Counted from the stretch's first letter, positions 38,395 to 50,784 are shown. The stretch is 64,000 bases of DNA from Lycium barbarum (GCF_019175385.1 NC_083344.1:11374725-11438724), one strand, 5' to 3'. Program-made: numbers and translations. Notes: a model not told the origin generated them from the letters alone.

Positions 38395-39630
38395 ACCCCA
38401 GAAGAGCTAGCTAGATTGAGGCAGACTAAAGAGAGCAATGTACCTCCCAAAAGGGTCGTGACAGAAGCAGAGGCAGAGGAATTTTTTAGGAAGATTAAGG
38501 CAAGTGAATACTCAGTTGTGGATCAGTTGAAAAAGGCCAATGCCCAGATTCCTATCCTTTCTTTGCTTTTAAGTTCAGATGTACACAGAAATGCGCTCTT
38601 GAAGATTTTGAGTGAAGCTTATGTTCCAAGCGAAACAACTAGTGAGACACTAGCTACGATAGTTGGGCGCGTGCTTGACAGTCATCAAATCAGCTTCGAT
38701 AATGAAGAACTCCCACCAGAGGGGTGCAGTCAGAACAAAGCACTCCATATAACTGTCAAGTGTCGTAACATGTTTGTGTCTAAAGTGTTGATCGATGGGG
38801 GCTCTGAACTTAACATTTGTCCACTAACAAGTCTGAAGAAGATCGGATATAATATTAGTGAGCTCAAGACAAGTGATATGAATATTCGAGCATTTGATGG
38901 GGCTCAAAGGCGTCCTATTGGAGAAATAGAGTTGAAAGTGATGATTGGACCTGTTGAGTTCATTATGGATTTTCAAGTACTTGATATCTCCACGACATAT
39001 AACATGCTGTTACGAAGACCGTGGATCCATCTGGCTGGAGCTGTACCATCTACTTTGCACCAAACTATCAAATTTGAGTGGGATCAACAACAAATATGCA
39101 TACATGGAGAAGGGGACACGTCTATCTATCGAGAACAATCCATCCCATTCATCGAAGCAACAGGAGGGTTCGATGGAACAACTTACCATGCTTGGGAGGT
39201 TGTGAATGTCACTAAAGTGGGTGAAGTGTGTCAAACTCAAGAATCAAAAAGGTCGTGCGCCGCTATTATGGTTGCAAAGGAAATGCTGAAAAATGGGTAC
39301 CAACCTGGATTTGGGTTAGAAAAGACATTAAATGGGCGGGTTGAGTCTGTAGTTCTCCCTACGCAATAGTTTACATTTGGTTTGGGATATGAACCAACTG
39401 AGGAAGAAGTGAAGAAAGCACGAAAGAATAAAGCGAAGGAGATTTTATTGCCAAAACCCATTCCCACCATTGATCAAACTTTCTCAAAACCTGCCGTCTC
39501 AAAAACTTTAGATCTGACTGTTGAAGTTGCCTATGATGATATTATGGAAGGGATCAAGAACTTGTTCGTGGAAGATGAAGATGATCATGCTGTGGTAATC
39601 AAAAACTCTGCTGAAATACTGACCTTATAA
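38395..39630 (+). pseudogene. Retroviral-type aspartic protease with G-patch, C-terminal part of the gag-pro frame
   Basis: Continues the Gag frame after the level-4 insertion. The protease active-site motif reads VLIDGGSELN (usually DSG or DGG-S in this group), with the partner LLRRPWIHLAG motif downstream. A G-patch-like segment follows (LKNGYQPGFGLEK). A TAG at 39367-39369 interrupts the frame, which is then open again in the same frame to TAA at 39628-39630. About 20 codons later a PVRREF motif matches the junction that normally precedes pol in Ogre-like elements; pol itself does not follow. Confidence 0.82.
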
Positions 39631-39825
39631 GCTGCCGAGCCAGGACCTGAGTTGAAGAATTGGACTTTTATCTTAGCCCCGGTTCGCCGGGAGTTTTCAG
39701 TAATTTAAGTTTAAATTTCCTTTTGTAATAGGCCGGAGGCATCAGCTAGAACCTTTAGTTTCTTTTTGTCATGTCGCCTCTATGTTTTGTTACGGCCTTT
39801 CTAAAATTAAGACTTTGTTTTGTTG

Positions 39826-40110
39826 TAATGAACTACGTTTGGCCTGACTTCCTTTTGGATACGTAGGCAGCCCATATCGGGTTCGGCCACTCTTTTCAAA
39901 ATATTTCAGTGTCTTTGTTTTGTGGGTTTGAACTACGTGTGGCCTGATTTCCTTTTGGATACGTAGGCAACCCACATCGGGTTCGGCCCTCCCTATTATT
40001 AAAACAAAAACTCAAAAGTTCTTATTTTGCTCACGAACTACGTCTGGCCTGATTCCTTTGAGATACGTAGGCAACCCGAGGCGGGTTCGGCCCTTCTATT
40101 TTAAAATTTT
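39826..40110 (+). repeat. Three tandem copies of a roughly 100-bp motif in the level-3 element
   Basis: Copies start near 39830, 39930 and 40034. Each contains gaactacgt-tggcctga, ggatacgtaggca and cgggttcggcc, with spacers that vary. A fourth, diverged copy is at about 42962-43035, next to the 3' LTR. The motif is conserved and non-coding; its role in the element is unknown to me. Confidence 0.85.
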
Positions 40111-41150
40111 CAATATCTTCAGTTTGTCCAACCATTTTGGTTCCTATGAGATACATAAATATTTTATATAAGATTTTGGTCTTCCCACTTTTTAAATTCA
40201 TATGTCCTAGTATCTTGAAACTGGGACAAATTTTTGAAATCGGTCAAATCGCTTCCATAAACTTTCATTATAAGTTCTCACTTTCCAATTGTTTAGAACC
40301 AAGTGCCTCCAGGACTGGAAACTGGGACAATTCTTAGAAGTAGCACAAAAGTGGTCTTAAATGTTCAACGATTTTAAATAAAAGTCCGCCCATATCTTTC
40401 TAAAAATGTTGATAAGTTTGAATTTGAATCTTCACAATTATTTTATCCATTAGAGTCACTAAGTATTTCCCTTCGAAATCATCCAAATCTCGTCGCTCTT
40501 GTTTTTCAAAATACACCTTTTATAACTGAAACTCCCCGGCAAGGCAAAATATGTGGTGAGGCTTCGAAGAACGTGGACGTGACTAAGACAAGAATCAATT
40601 CAAGATCCAAGTTCCCCGATATGCACAAGTCAACCAATTTTCTTTTAAACTCACAATTTTTCTTTGATGAGACAGGTTCAATTAACATGAATGTGGTGCA
40701 TATTTGACTCTTCTTAAAATTTTAATTATGGACGTGATCAAAGAGTTAGCTTTCTTCAAAAAGGCAAATATTCTTCAATGTGGATGCAAAGGTAGCTTGC
40801 GCTAAACGATGGATGTTGTTCCACTCATCATGAAATTTTGATCGCAACAGTGGACACGAATTTATCTTCTCAACCAAGGGCTGTGAGCATAATTCTTTCA
40901 AACCCAGCTATTTACATATTCTTATCACTAACAGTTGTTTTAACTCGTGGCATTTCTCGATGGATCAAGTGCACATAATCGTGGATTACCTTCTTCAAAG
41001 TGGATATTGACATTGGACACCTGTTATTGGTACATATTTATTTATTTCAAGTCGCTAACAAGTTCTTTTAGAATGTGGTGTTTGATAAGATAATAAGATC
41101 GAAATCTTGCATCATATATTAAATTGTGGGGATAATTATAGATTTAACTT
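40111..41150. other. Non-coding internal stretch where pol would be expected
   Basis: No RT, RNase H or integrase motif appears in any frame and no frame longer than about 70 codons has a domain. This supports a gag-pro-only element. Confidence 0.6.
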
Positions 41151-42500
41151 CCGTCACAACGGGACATGGATTAGGATATAAACGTGGATACCTTTCTACA
41201 ATACTATTTTTAAAGTGGACGTGGATTTACATTTTTTACATTGTGGATGTGGACGTGGAAGTGGAAGTAGATTTATATTATAAAAAATAAAATTGTGGAA
41301 GGGGATGTGGATTCATATGAACATTGTGGACGTGGAAGTGGATTTATTTTTAAAGTTTGTGAAAATGGAGGTGGATTTATTTTCTTGCACCGTGGAAAGT
41401 GGATGTGGATTTATTTTTTGAAAGTGGACGTGGATTTATTTTTTGTACCATATAATACGGACGTGGAAGTGGATGTGGATTTATTTTTTTGTACCATATA
41501 ATACGGACGTGGAAGTGGATGTGGATTTATTTTTTGTACCACATAATACGGACGTGGAAGTGGATGCGGATTTATTTTTGTACCGTATAATACGGACGTG
41601 GAAGTGGATTTATTTTTGTACCGTGTAATACGGACGTGGAAGTGGATGTGGATTTACATTTTTTTTGTACCGTGAAATGCGGACGTGGATTTATATTTTT
41701 GAACTGTGGAAGTGGACGTGGATTTATTTTTCTGCACTGTGGAAGTGGATGTGGATTTACATTTTTTGTTCCGTGAAATGCGGACGTGGATTTATTTTTC
41801 TTGCATTATAAAATTTTGTGGAAGTGGACGTGGATTTATTTTTTGCATTGTGGACGTGGAAGTGGATTTATCTTTTTACATTTTAAACATTGTGGACGTG
41901 GACGTGGATTTATTTTTCTTGCATTATAAATTTTGTGGAAGTGGACGTGGATTTATTTTCTGCATTGTAGACGTGAAAGTGGTTTTATCTTTTTACATTG
42001 TAGACGTAGACGTGGATTTATTTTTCTTGCATTATAAACCTTTTGAAAGTGGACGTGGATTTACATTTTCACACGAATGACTTCGTGGAAGTGGATTTAT
42101 ATTTTTCCATTATAAAACTTTGTGGAAGTGGACGTGAATTTATTTTATGCATTGTGGATATTGTGGACGTGGAAGTGGATTTATATTTTGTACCACGAAA
42201 GTGGACGTGGATTTATATTTTGTACCACGAAAGTGGTCGTGGATTTATATTTTTGTACAGTGGAAGTGGATGTGGATTTATAATTTTTGTACAGTGGAAG
42301 TGGATGTGGATTTATATTTCTGTACAGTGGAAGTGGATGTGGATTTATATATTTTGTACAGTGGAAGTGGATCTGGATTTATATTTTTGTACAGTGAAAG
42401 TGGATGTGGATTTATATTTTTGTACAGTAGAAGAGGATGTGGATTTATATTTTTAGATTTCCTTAAAATAAACGTGGATGTGGATTTAACTCTCGTTAAG
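41150..42500 (+). repeat. Minisatellite based on gtggacgtggatttatttt
   Basis: Dozens of degenerate units combine gtggaagtgga, (g)tgtggatttat and a T-rich spacer with a gtaccat or tgcatt word. The period is variable, about 40-60 bp. Higher-order blocks are visible: one with cataatacgg around 41450-41640 and one with gtacagtggaagtgg around 42250-42440. Long frames such as 41706-42080 and 42147-42608 are translations of this repeat (WMWIYF-type peptides) and not proteins. Confidence 0.9.
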
Positions 42501-43128
42501 GTGGATATCAATGTCGACTTAATTCCTTTTCAAGTGGAAGCCATAAATTTAATTCATCTCCAGAGTATGTTGTGGATTCAACTTTCGAAACAGGGGTTAC
42601 AAGTGTAAACTTCTCCAACCCTGTCTTATTTACACATATATTTCTTTATTGCTAACAATTGTTTTTAGCTTGTGGCTTTTGACAATATTAAAGTTGGCAT
42701 CACACATCAATTCGTGGAACTATTTCTTCGGCAGCGAACTGGGGCAATTTGTCAGGAAGGATAATCAGACTTCCCGACACGGGTCAAGGATCTACCTCGA
42801 ACACTCGTATCTAATCCCAAGTATTCTACCTGCATTTTTCAGAATTCTCAAGTTCTATCATAATACTCATTGTCATCATAATTCAACACTGGGATAATAT
42901 TATGCAAAGATTCTGGCCAATCGGGATTCATTAGTCATAAGGTGTCATAGTTGTCCCAGAACTACACTCGACCTGATTCTCGTGCAGTCCGAGATATGTA
43001 GGCAACTCAGAGACCGGAGTTCGGTCATAATCCTCTCAAGTTTCCTTTAGCCGGGACAAAATAGGCTATTGAGTCAACGTCTTTGCCCGACAACTCTTTT
43101 CATCATTACCGGGCAAAGAGGGACAAGT

Positions 43129-43303
43129 TGTTGACACCCAATTTTGTCCCGCCTCTCCTCCGAAATACCTACTTACGCTTCTAATATTTTTTTTTTGAAA
43201 AATTAAAAATATATATTTATATTTCTACTATAATTATTAGCCTCTTATCAATACCGGCGTTTCATTATTCTATTACAGTTACTATCCATCATTATCATCA
43301 TCA

Positions 43304-43350
<47 letters not shown>

Positions 43351-46300
43351 ATTCACATTTTTTTTATCATTTCGGCATTTTACGAGCTTACGCAGACGCA
43401 TCACATTTATCTTTGCATAATTAAATAATAGTGTTTATTGCACGGCTATTACAACGCCATTTTTTATTATCTGAGCACTAATGATTGCATATTCTATGTT
43501 GACTAATATTTTAACACAAGCTATTTAAATAGATGTAGTAGCCCAATCAACTCATACTATTTTCGGACTAATTCACAAAACCAGTCCACATTTTAATACC
43601 TAATCCACATTTCAAATACCAGCCCAATATTTCAAAACGGACCAGCCCAACCCAAATTATTACCCGACCCGACTGGCCCAAATTTTATCCTAAAACCTAA
43701 TCCTCCCTCCCGCTCCCTTCTCTCTCCTTCTCTCCCTCTCTTCTCCTCCACGCCCACGCCTCTGCCACCCCACTTCTCCTTCACGCCCACGCCTCTGCCA
43801 CTCCACCATGCCCTGTCCCCCCACGTTGCCACTGCCACCCCACTTCTCCTGTTCCCCACTCCTCTGCATCCTCCACCTTCGTCTGTCCCCCCCGCTCCTC
43901 TCTCTCCTTCTTCAACACAAAAACCTAAAGAACCTTATAAATAGTGGTGGAGTGGAATCGAAAAGAGGGAGGATTTTTGGATTCATGAAATTACCCCAAG
44001 AAAGGAGGATTTTTTTCGATTCATGAAATTCCCCAAGAACAAGTTTGTTTAGCCGCAGAAATCCCCTAAAGTTTTGAGTTCTTTTGATCGCTTCAAATTC
44101 CCGTCTAAAATTATTAAGTCTTCATCAGTTTTAATATCGTTTGGATATTTATTCGAAAATAAAAGATTATTCTGATTCCCTTTTGGTTCCTGCAACTGAT
44201 TCGAGTCCGAGTAAATTTGAAACCGGAGTCTGTAGTGTTCCAGTGGATATCGAAGTCCCGCACCCACTTCGCTGCACCCGGAGAAGGTCAGTCAACACCC
44301 CTTTTATTTATTTATCCATGAATCGAGCACCTTCTGCTTTGTGTTATGTGTTTTTATATGCTTTACATGCTTGTTAGTTAGGCAGCGTCATAATGCTGAT
44401 AGATATAATTCCCGTTCTGTTTAGATTAATTTGGTTTAGTTCTTATTTAGCTTAAGCTTAGTATGTTTCACTCTTTAGTGGATAATTTGGTCCTCGTTAT
44501 GTCGTTTGAATAATACTAGCATGTGGTTAGCGGTTTTAAGGCTGTGTGTGACCACTACCTTCTCTGTTTCAGGCTGTGGGTTTATGTTCTTAATGTATTG
44601 ATAGTCATTTATACGTGTACAATGTTCTCTGTGGACTGTTGTACGCATTTGAAAGCATGTCTAGCAAGGTCAAGTATCATTTCGGTCTGAGGAAGTTTAG
44701 AGATTGATGTTTATTATGGTTTAATGTGTTCTTAATCCAAATTGTCCTTTATATTTCGAATGAGTCGATTGTCATCCAAACATGTATTCGCATACATATC
44801 AACCTTTTTTTTACTTGGGTTTTGGTTCCTATGCATTCATGAGCAGCTCGATATGTGTTTGTTTTGCTTAATGTTGCAGCTGGTAAGAAAATTATGTTCA
44901 GTTATTTAGTTTGTTTTGCTTACTGTGGCAGTTGATGAGGAACTGTATTTAGTCTTTAGTTTGTTTGCTTCATATTGTAGTTGGTATGACACTATGTTTA
45001 GTCCTTAAGTCTATTCTGCTTAGTGTTGTAATCTGTATCAAATTACACTCAAAGTGGCCTAGTTTGTTTGTTCAATTTGAAACTGTAATTATAGTTGAAG
45101 GAGAAGGACCCTGACGTTTTGGTATTTGAATTACCTGGTTTGCCTAAGTTAGCTTAATCCATTTGAAGCCTTATACGATAAGTTCTATAATTGAGCATGA
45201 CTGTATGTTTGCCTAGTTTAAACCTTTTTTAACTGCATGTTTTAGCTTAAGCCTATATGAACAAATTCCTTATTTATAAAGGGTCTCGTCCTTCCACTGT
45301 TTCTTCGCCCGAGATGGGTAAAAATATGAGTTATGAGAGTGAAAACTAAGTCTGTACACTTAAAGAGAATCAGATTGCCATAAGATGTTCTGTGTTGTCT
45401 CTTAATGTCTTGTTTGTCCATTATTTGGCATTTGTCTTTGGTTTATTGGTTATGTGGTTTGTCATAAAGAGGATGCCACTTGATTAGATTACTGTTTAGG
45501 TGATTATTGGTATGCTTTAGTTCTCAGCATTTGATTGGGCTTAAGCCAATAGTTTTGAAAGGGTAAATGATAGATTAATGATGGTATGAGCATGAATATA
45601 GTTTTCCAAGTGTTTGTGGGTTTTATTCCTATTTGCATTGCGTACAGTTTGGATTGGTTTTATTGTGGAATTGAAACAAAATTCCAGATCTGTCTTTGTT
45701 TGAACCTCGGGAATGGTTAATAAAAACATATGACTTTCGAATATGGCTTGGGGTACATCTGTTGGTTTTTCTCTTTGTGTCGTTTGTATTCTTTGAAACC
45801 CTAATCAACTAATATAAATTAGCCAAGATAAGCCTTCTTATAGGATAAGATGTTTGAGTTTCCCAGTTCGTATGCCTTCTATGTTTTTTTTTTGCTCTAA
45901 ATAAGGCTGAACAACAGCTTAGATCCAGCTTCAGTATCTTTAAGTATATGTTAGTGCTCTGTTGGATTCTAAAATATATTGGAGTTTCTCTATTGATAAA
46001 ACATTCTAACTGTATGTTGTACGATCATTCCATGCTGAGTTGAACCTGTTTAAACTTATTGGCAAGCATTGTATGAATCATATGGGTATATATCTTTAAG
46101 GTATATTCGAATAAGGGGTGAAGCTGCTGCAGCTGATTAAATTTGGAGTGAAATTTCAAATATGCACGTTCACTTGACTATCTATTTGAACCATATTAAG
46201 ATATCTGGGTAATCCTTTTCTAGCTATACGTATAACTGTGCTTTGTGCTTGCTTTGGGATGTCTTTGGTGCTCGCGAATTTCCTTCCTTCTTTCTGCATT

Positions 46301-47742
46301 TTTTTTCTGCTTGTATGGGTTTGTCCCCGCCCTGCCTGATTTTTTTTTTCTGTGGTATGGTATACTTCAAAGTATACATTGTATATAAACCTTAATGTAT
46401 ATCCGGGTATACAAGGACCGTATATTAATATATACCTTTCAGGTATACCAGGTATACTCTGAATATTTTGTGCTATTGCATTTGTCTATGCAGTTTATAT
46501 ATGACCTATCGACCTGTTTTGAATTTGTACATGTTTAACCTTATTCGTCGATTAGATACTAATCCTCTTCCTTTCTTTTGTTTTATGCATGACCATCGCA
46601 TACGAGTCCGAGGGACTCCTCATCCTCCGCATTCGATGTTGGGCTAAAAGCCCAACAAAATCCTCCTCTCGAGTCAGCCCACCCGCAGCAAAAATTTAAA
46701 AAGGAATTCTAGGCCGAGGCCCATAACAGTGGAAGCAGACAGCAGCAGCCCAAAATGGGCTAGGCCCATCTCATTACATCTTTCTACACCTCTATTTTAT
46801 GTTGTTGCATTTAATTTGTATTATGGGATTAACTTTTATTTTGTTTTTATTTTCTTAACCTAGATGAATCCTAATGAATTAGTAGGTTTAGCTTTAGTAT
46901 AATGGGTAGTAAATTTAAGATAGATATTAACATTAGTTCCATAAGTTTCATTCCCTTTTATGTTAAAATTATTTATAGTATTTATTAATTGGAATAATTG
47001 ATTTGCAAAATGGCATGCCTATATATTTTAAGTAAAAAAGAATCATATTTTATCATAAATGTTTCAAAACGCCACTAATACGCAAATATAAACTCAAGCA
47101 TATTTTGTAAATGACCCTTCAAGTTTGGAGTCAATCACGTATATTTTCAGCTATGCATAGTTAATGAGAAATGATAAAAGGATAAATAAACTCATATTAG
47201 CTATTTTTGTGCATACTCCTAAATCATAAAAGAATCAATTAATATGTATTTATAAACCTATTTTTATATAGCATTATTATATTTTTCTTTCAAAACCTTA
47301 GCAACATTTTGTGAATTTTATTTTAAAGAGTATTTAAAATCCTCTTTTATGCAAAATATCTTTTACAAGTTTTATTTCTAAATAGCATCTTATTTAAAGT
47401 CTTAGCAATATTTATAAGTTTTATTTAAAATGGCATTTAAAGTCCTCTTTTATACAAATTCTCATTTTAATTAATTAACCTAAGTTTGGCCGGACAACCG
47501 TAGTTAACGGATTCTAAAGGATGTCTAACCCCTTCCCTTTAGGAAAATATAGAGCCCTTACCTGGAATCACATTGGTTAAGCAGACTTTTAACGAAGGTT
47601 TAGTTTTAACTTTGCCTTAGTTAACCTCTAGGTGTCCTAATTCACCGTTAAATTAATTAGGTGGCGACTCCTTAAAATAAAATAAATAGGAATCACCAAT
47701 ATGTTGTACTCTACTATAACCCGGTTAAAATGGGGTATAACA
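43129..47742 (+). repeat. 3' LTR of the level-3 element
   Basis: 4614 bp, near-identical to 27576-32183. The main length differences are a longer ATT microsatellite (about 43300-43350), a much shorter C run near 43888, and a 9-bp gain near 46445. Confidence 0.93.
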
Positions 47743-47802
47743 GCGGTGCTCGGCAGGTAGGGCCCGAGTGCTCGTCATGGCCTTCCAGTTTGGGTCGTGA
47801 CA

Positions 47803-48855
47803 AGTAGATGCCTCTTTGTATGTACAAGGCTCGTGTAAATTAAGCATGGTACAATAACACTGATAATCATGAAGATAATTAGGACGATGTTTCTCTCTTT
47901 CTTGATGTTTAAAAGAAGATAAGGTGTTATCAGGAAGAAGAGAAGATGAGGGTACCTCAGGATTAGTATTAGTATCAACTGTGGGGCCATCAATTTGAGA
48001 TTCATCATGAGAAGTGGATGTTGTACTATTATCATGAACTGGACCATCAGATAGGGCTTCACCAAAGGAAATGGTTGAACCTTGGGGTGCAATGTTTAAC
48101 TCACCAAATGAACCTGCATCAAAATCGCTTTGAAGGAGCTCAACAAAAGGACTAGAAAAGAATGACACTCGACTTGATGGAATAAACTCAAACGTTGACA
48201 GTGAGGAAATGGCTAAACCATCAGATGGGGCTTCACCAAAGGAAATGGCTGAACCCTGGGGTGCAATGTTTAACTCACCAGATGAACCTGCATCAAAATC
48301 ACTTTGAAAGAGCTCAACAGAAGGATGAGAAAAAAATGACACTCAACTTGATGGAATAGACTCAAACTTTGACAGTAAGAAAAATTTAATATGTTCCCAA
48401 AAGACAACATGACGAGATATACGAATACAATTTGACACAGGATCCCAATAACGATAACCTTTATGTTCTATCCCACATCTTAAAAAGAAACAAACTCGAG
48501 CACGAGGATCTAATTTTGTGTATTCATGTGTTTGAAGATGGATAAAACAAGCACAACCAAATACTTTAATTAATGTGTAGTCATGAGCTACCTTATAAAG
48601 TCGTTCATAAGAAGAGAAGTTTCCAAGAACAGAAGATAGGAGTCTGTTGATAGTAAATACTGTCGTAAGAGCTACTTTACCGCAAAAACGCTCAAGACAA
48701 GATGAAGAAATAATCATGGCCCGAAAAGAATCAAGGATATATCGATGCTTCCGTTCTGCTTGTCCATTTTGTTGGCAGGTACCGGGGTAAGAAAATTCAG
48801 AAAGTGTACCATTTTCAGACAAGAAATTCAAAAGATTAGAACTACAATATTCCAT
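47803..48855 (-). pseudogene. Copia pol, middle part: integrase C-terminal half and linker
   Basis: On the minus strand, 48343-48855 carries the integrase catalytic-core end (QQNGQAERKHRYILD) and the GYRYWDP-type C-terminal region. A stop separates it from 47803-48342, the linker to RT, which contains a 58-residue segment present twice in tandem (about 174 bp; QSDFDAGS-type units) and ends NLHEP-TYKEAS at the solo-LTR insertion point. Confidence 0.85.
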
Positions 48856-48861
48856 AGCATT

Positions 48862-49770
48862 CTAGCGATGAAAAACTTTGATAATTTTACCAAATTGAGT
48901 TTTAATCATATTGGCAAAATTAATATATATTTGAGATAATTCTGAACAATTTTTCGTCAGATATATCCATGTAAACCGGGAAAAATCATCAATAAAAATG
49001 ACAAAGTATCGTGACCCAATCATGCTCGGTACTGGATAAGGCCCCCAAACATCAGAATGAATAAGATTAAAAGGAGATTCTGAAATAGAAGTATTATTAT
49101 TAAAAGCTAAAGCAGGTTGTTTGGCCTGTTTATACGCAATACAATCCAAACTTTTCTCATCAACATGACCTAACAACCCACTAGAAATTAAAGGGCAAAG
49201 TTTACTCAAAGAACAATGACAAAGACATTGATGCCACAAAGACAGAGGAAAACTAGAAGCAACAACACATAATCGAGACACAGAAAATGATTGAGGAACG
49301 TGCAGACTGGTGAGTTCAAACATACGCCCAACTTTACGGCCTCTCCCAATGATTTGTCCCGTCTGAGGGTCCTGCACTTGACAACCGCGAGAAGAAAAGT
49401 TTACATCATATCCAGAATCACATAATTGTCCAACAGAGATAAGATTAAATTTTAATTTGGGAATAACAAAAGTATCAAGCAAGGAAAGATCTGATGAAGA
49501 AATAGATCCCTTATGACTAACATTCATATTGGATCCATCAGCGATATTAATATAAGATGGGCTGGAAAGAGCAGTCAGAGAAGAAAAAATCTTAGAAAAG
49601 TGTGTCATGTGATTACAATATGCTGAATCATAGTACCAAGATGAATTACCTGAGGGAGTAACTAGGGCTGCAAGGGGTATTACCAGTTGAAGAGAGGATT
49701 TGACTGAGGAGAGATTGAAGGTCAACTGATGAGGCAACTGATGAAGTCCCAAAATTGTTGGCTGCTGCAA
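48862..49770 (-). pseudogene. Copia protease, GAG-pre-integrase and integrase N-terminal half
   Basis: 302 open codons. The protease motif has become DSAYCNHMT (normally DSG). The pre-integrase zinc motif is damaged (second Cys pair reads CIAY). HSDVWGP supplies the first integrase aspartate. A stop at the 3' end falls where the second catalytic aspartate (SDN motif) should be. Upstream, the Gag tail is in another frame. Confidence 0.88.
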
Positions 49771-50633
49771 GTACAGGATTTGAAGGTTGATTCACACGAG
49801 ATTGATTTTTGTTCTGAGGACGAGTAGGACAGTTCTCAATCAAGTGATCTTCCTTTTTACCATACCGGCATATTAGAGGACAATTCCTAGAGATATGAAC
49901 CTTTTTCTTGACAATTCCTAGAGATATGAACCTTTTTCTTACATTTATTGCATTCAATAGTTGGGCAATCGTGTAAAAAGTGACCAGTTTGACGGCAATT
50001 GCGACAAAATTTGCCACCAATCCTGTTAGTGACTGCAAAAACCGAATCATCTATTGGTCGCGAAAGGCTTAAATGAGTTTTTTCAGATTTAAGGTAAGGA
50101 AGAACATCTTCAAGAGTAGGCAAAGGTTGTTGATTAAGCAATCCAGCCCGGGTTGGTTCATAATCATTAGTAAGAGCGATCAAGAATTGAATCAATTTAT
50201 CATTATTGCAGTAAGCTAAAAACTTGGCAGCATCATCAGAATTTTTCAACATAGGTTCGGACAAGGTCAATTAGTTCCAGATGGATTCCATCTTAGAAAG
50301 GAATTCATAAACAAGTTCCCTCTTTTGTTGGAACAGAAGTTCCCATACCTCTTTTGCAGTGTCAAATTGTCCAAATTGAAGATGAATACTTGGAACAGAA
50401 GTGTTACGAAGCCATGTAATGATCTGATGATTTCGGCTATCCCAATCCTCCAAACGATCAACAAACTTTTCATTGATTTCAGTCTCACCTTGCTTTGGAC
50501 AGGTTAAATCACCAGTGACATATCGCCACAACTTTCTCCCTTTCAGAAAACTACGCATTGCCTCAAACCAATGACGATGGTTAGGTCCATTGCGAACAAC
50601 AGAAATAGATTGAGAAATATCATTCTTGTCCAT
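49646..50633 (-). pseudogene. Copia Gag with zinc knuckles, broken
   Basis: Starts at ATG 50633. The Gag core includes RSFLKGRKLWRYVTGD and KEVWELLFQQKRELVYEFLSKM. An in-frame TAA at 50271-50273 interrupts it. A CCHC knuckle CRNCRQTGHFLHDC follows, then a 31-bp tandem duplication (49880-49941) that shifts the frame inside the next knuckle region. Confidence 0.88.
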
Positions 50634-50772
50634 GATATTCGCTCAATAAATTGACATCGACAAAGAAAGAGAAGAAAAAACAGAAGAGACCCAGCAAAGT
50701 GATGGAGCGGTAAGTGCTATCAACAAATTAACACGAGAAGAAAAGAAGAGTGAATATGAATTCAAACGACAG

Positions 50773-50784
50773 GCTCTGATACCA
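50773..50784 (-). other. Copia primer binding site (initiator tRNA-Met)
   Basis: On the minus strand this reads tggtatcagagc, the standard complement of the 3' end of plant initiator tRNA-Met, directly next to the 5' LTR. Confidence 0.9.

Larger units (their letters stand above)
27576..47742 (+). mobile_element. Level-3 Ty3-like non-autonomous element with 4.6-kb LTRs, gag and protease only
   Basis: LTRs of 4608 bp (27576-32183) and 4614 bp (43129-47742) run TGTTGACACCC to ggtataaca. A perfect GCGGT target duplication lies at 27571-27575 and 47743-47747. The internal region is 10.9 kb including a 3-kb nested solo LTR. Features in order: primer site at 32187, gag 33166-35378, protease plus G-patch 38395-39630, three short repeats 39826-40110, a 1.3-kb minisatellite, and the polypurine tract at 43111-43124. 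No RT, RNase H or integrase is detectable. The Gag and protease style, long LTRs and G-patch suggest the Tat/Ogre lineage (inference). Confidence 0.92.
25249..47802 (+). mobile_element. Level-2 solo LTR (2.4 kb), split by the level-3 element
   Basis: Starts TGTTACACCTCG at 25249 and ends gggtcgtgaca at 47802. AGTAG flanks it exactly (25244-25248 and 47803-47807). Its own sequence is 25249-27575 plus 47748-47802. No internal domain, primer site or coding is present, so it is a solo LTR. Shared terminal words and the internal module near 27130-27170 (ggggg-gctgcattt, gcaggt) and 27285-27300 (ggccctgtcccg) link it to the 35379-38389 LTR. A TA microsatellite is at 26818-26848. Small open frames inside it are not genes. 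Confidence 0.88.

Noticed and set aside
33166..39630. Possible domesticated host gene with protease and G-patch
   Set aside because: It lies between near-identical LTRs with a perfect target duplication and is interrupted by a shift, a stop and a nested LTR, so it is a mobile element gene.
41150..42500. Repeat-spacer pattern reminiscent of CRISPR
   Set aside because: Units are degenerate, spacers are themselves repeated, and the region lies inside a plant retrotransposon.
41295..42608. Several open frames of 60-150 codons with WMWIYF-type peptides
   Set aside because: They are translations of the gtggacgtggatttat minisatellite, which is open in several frames at once; no domain.
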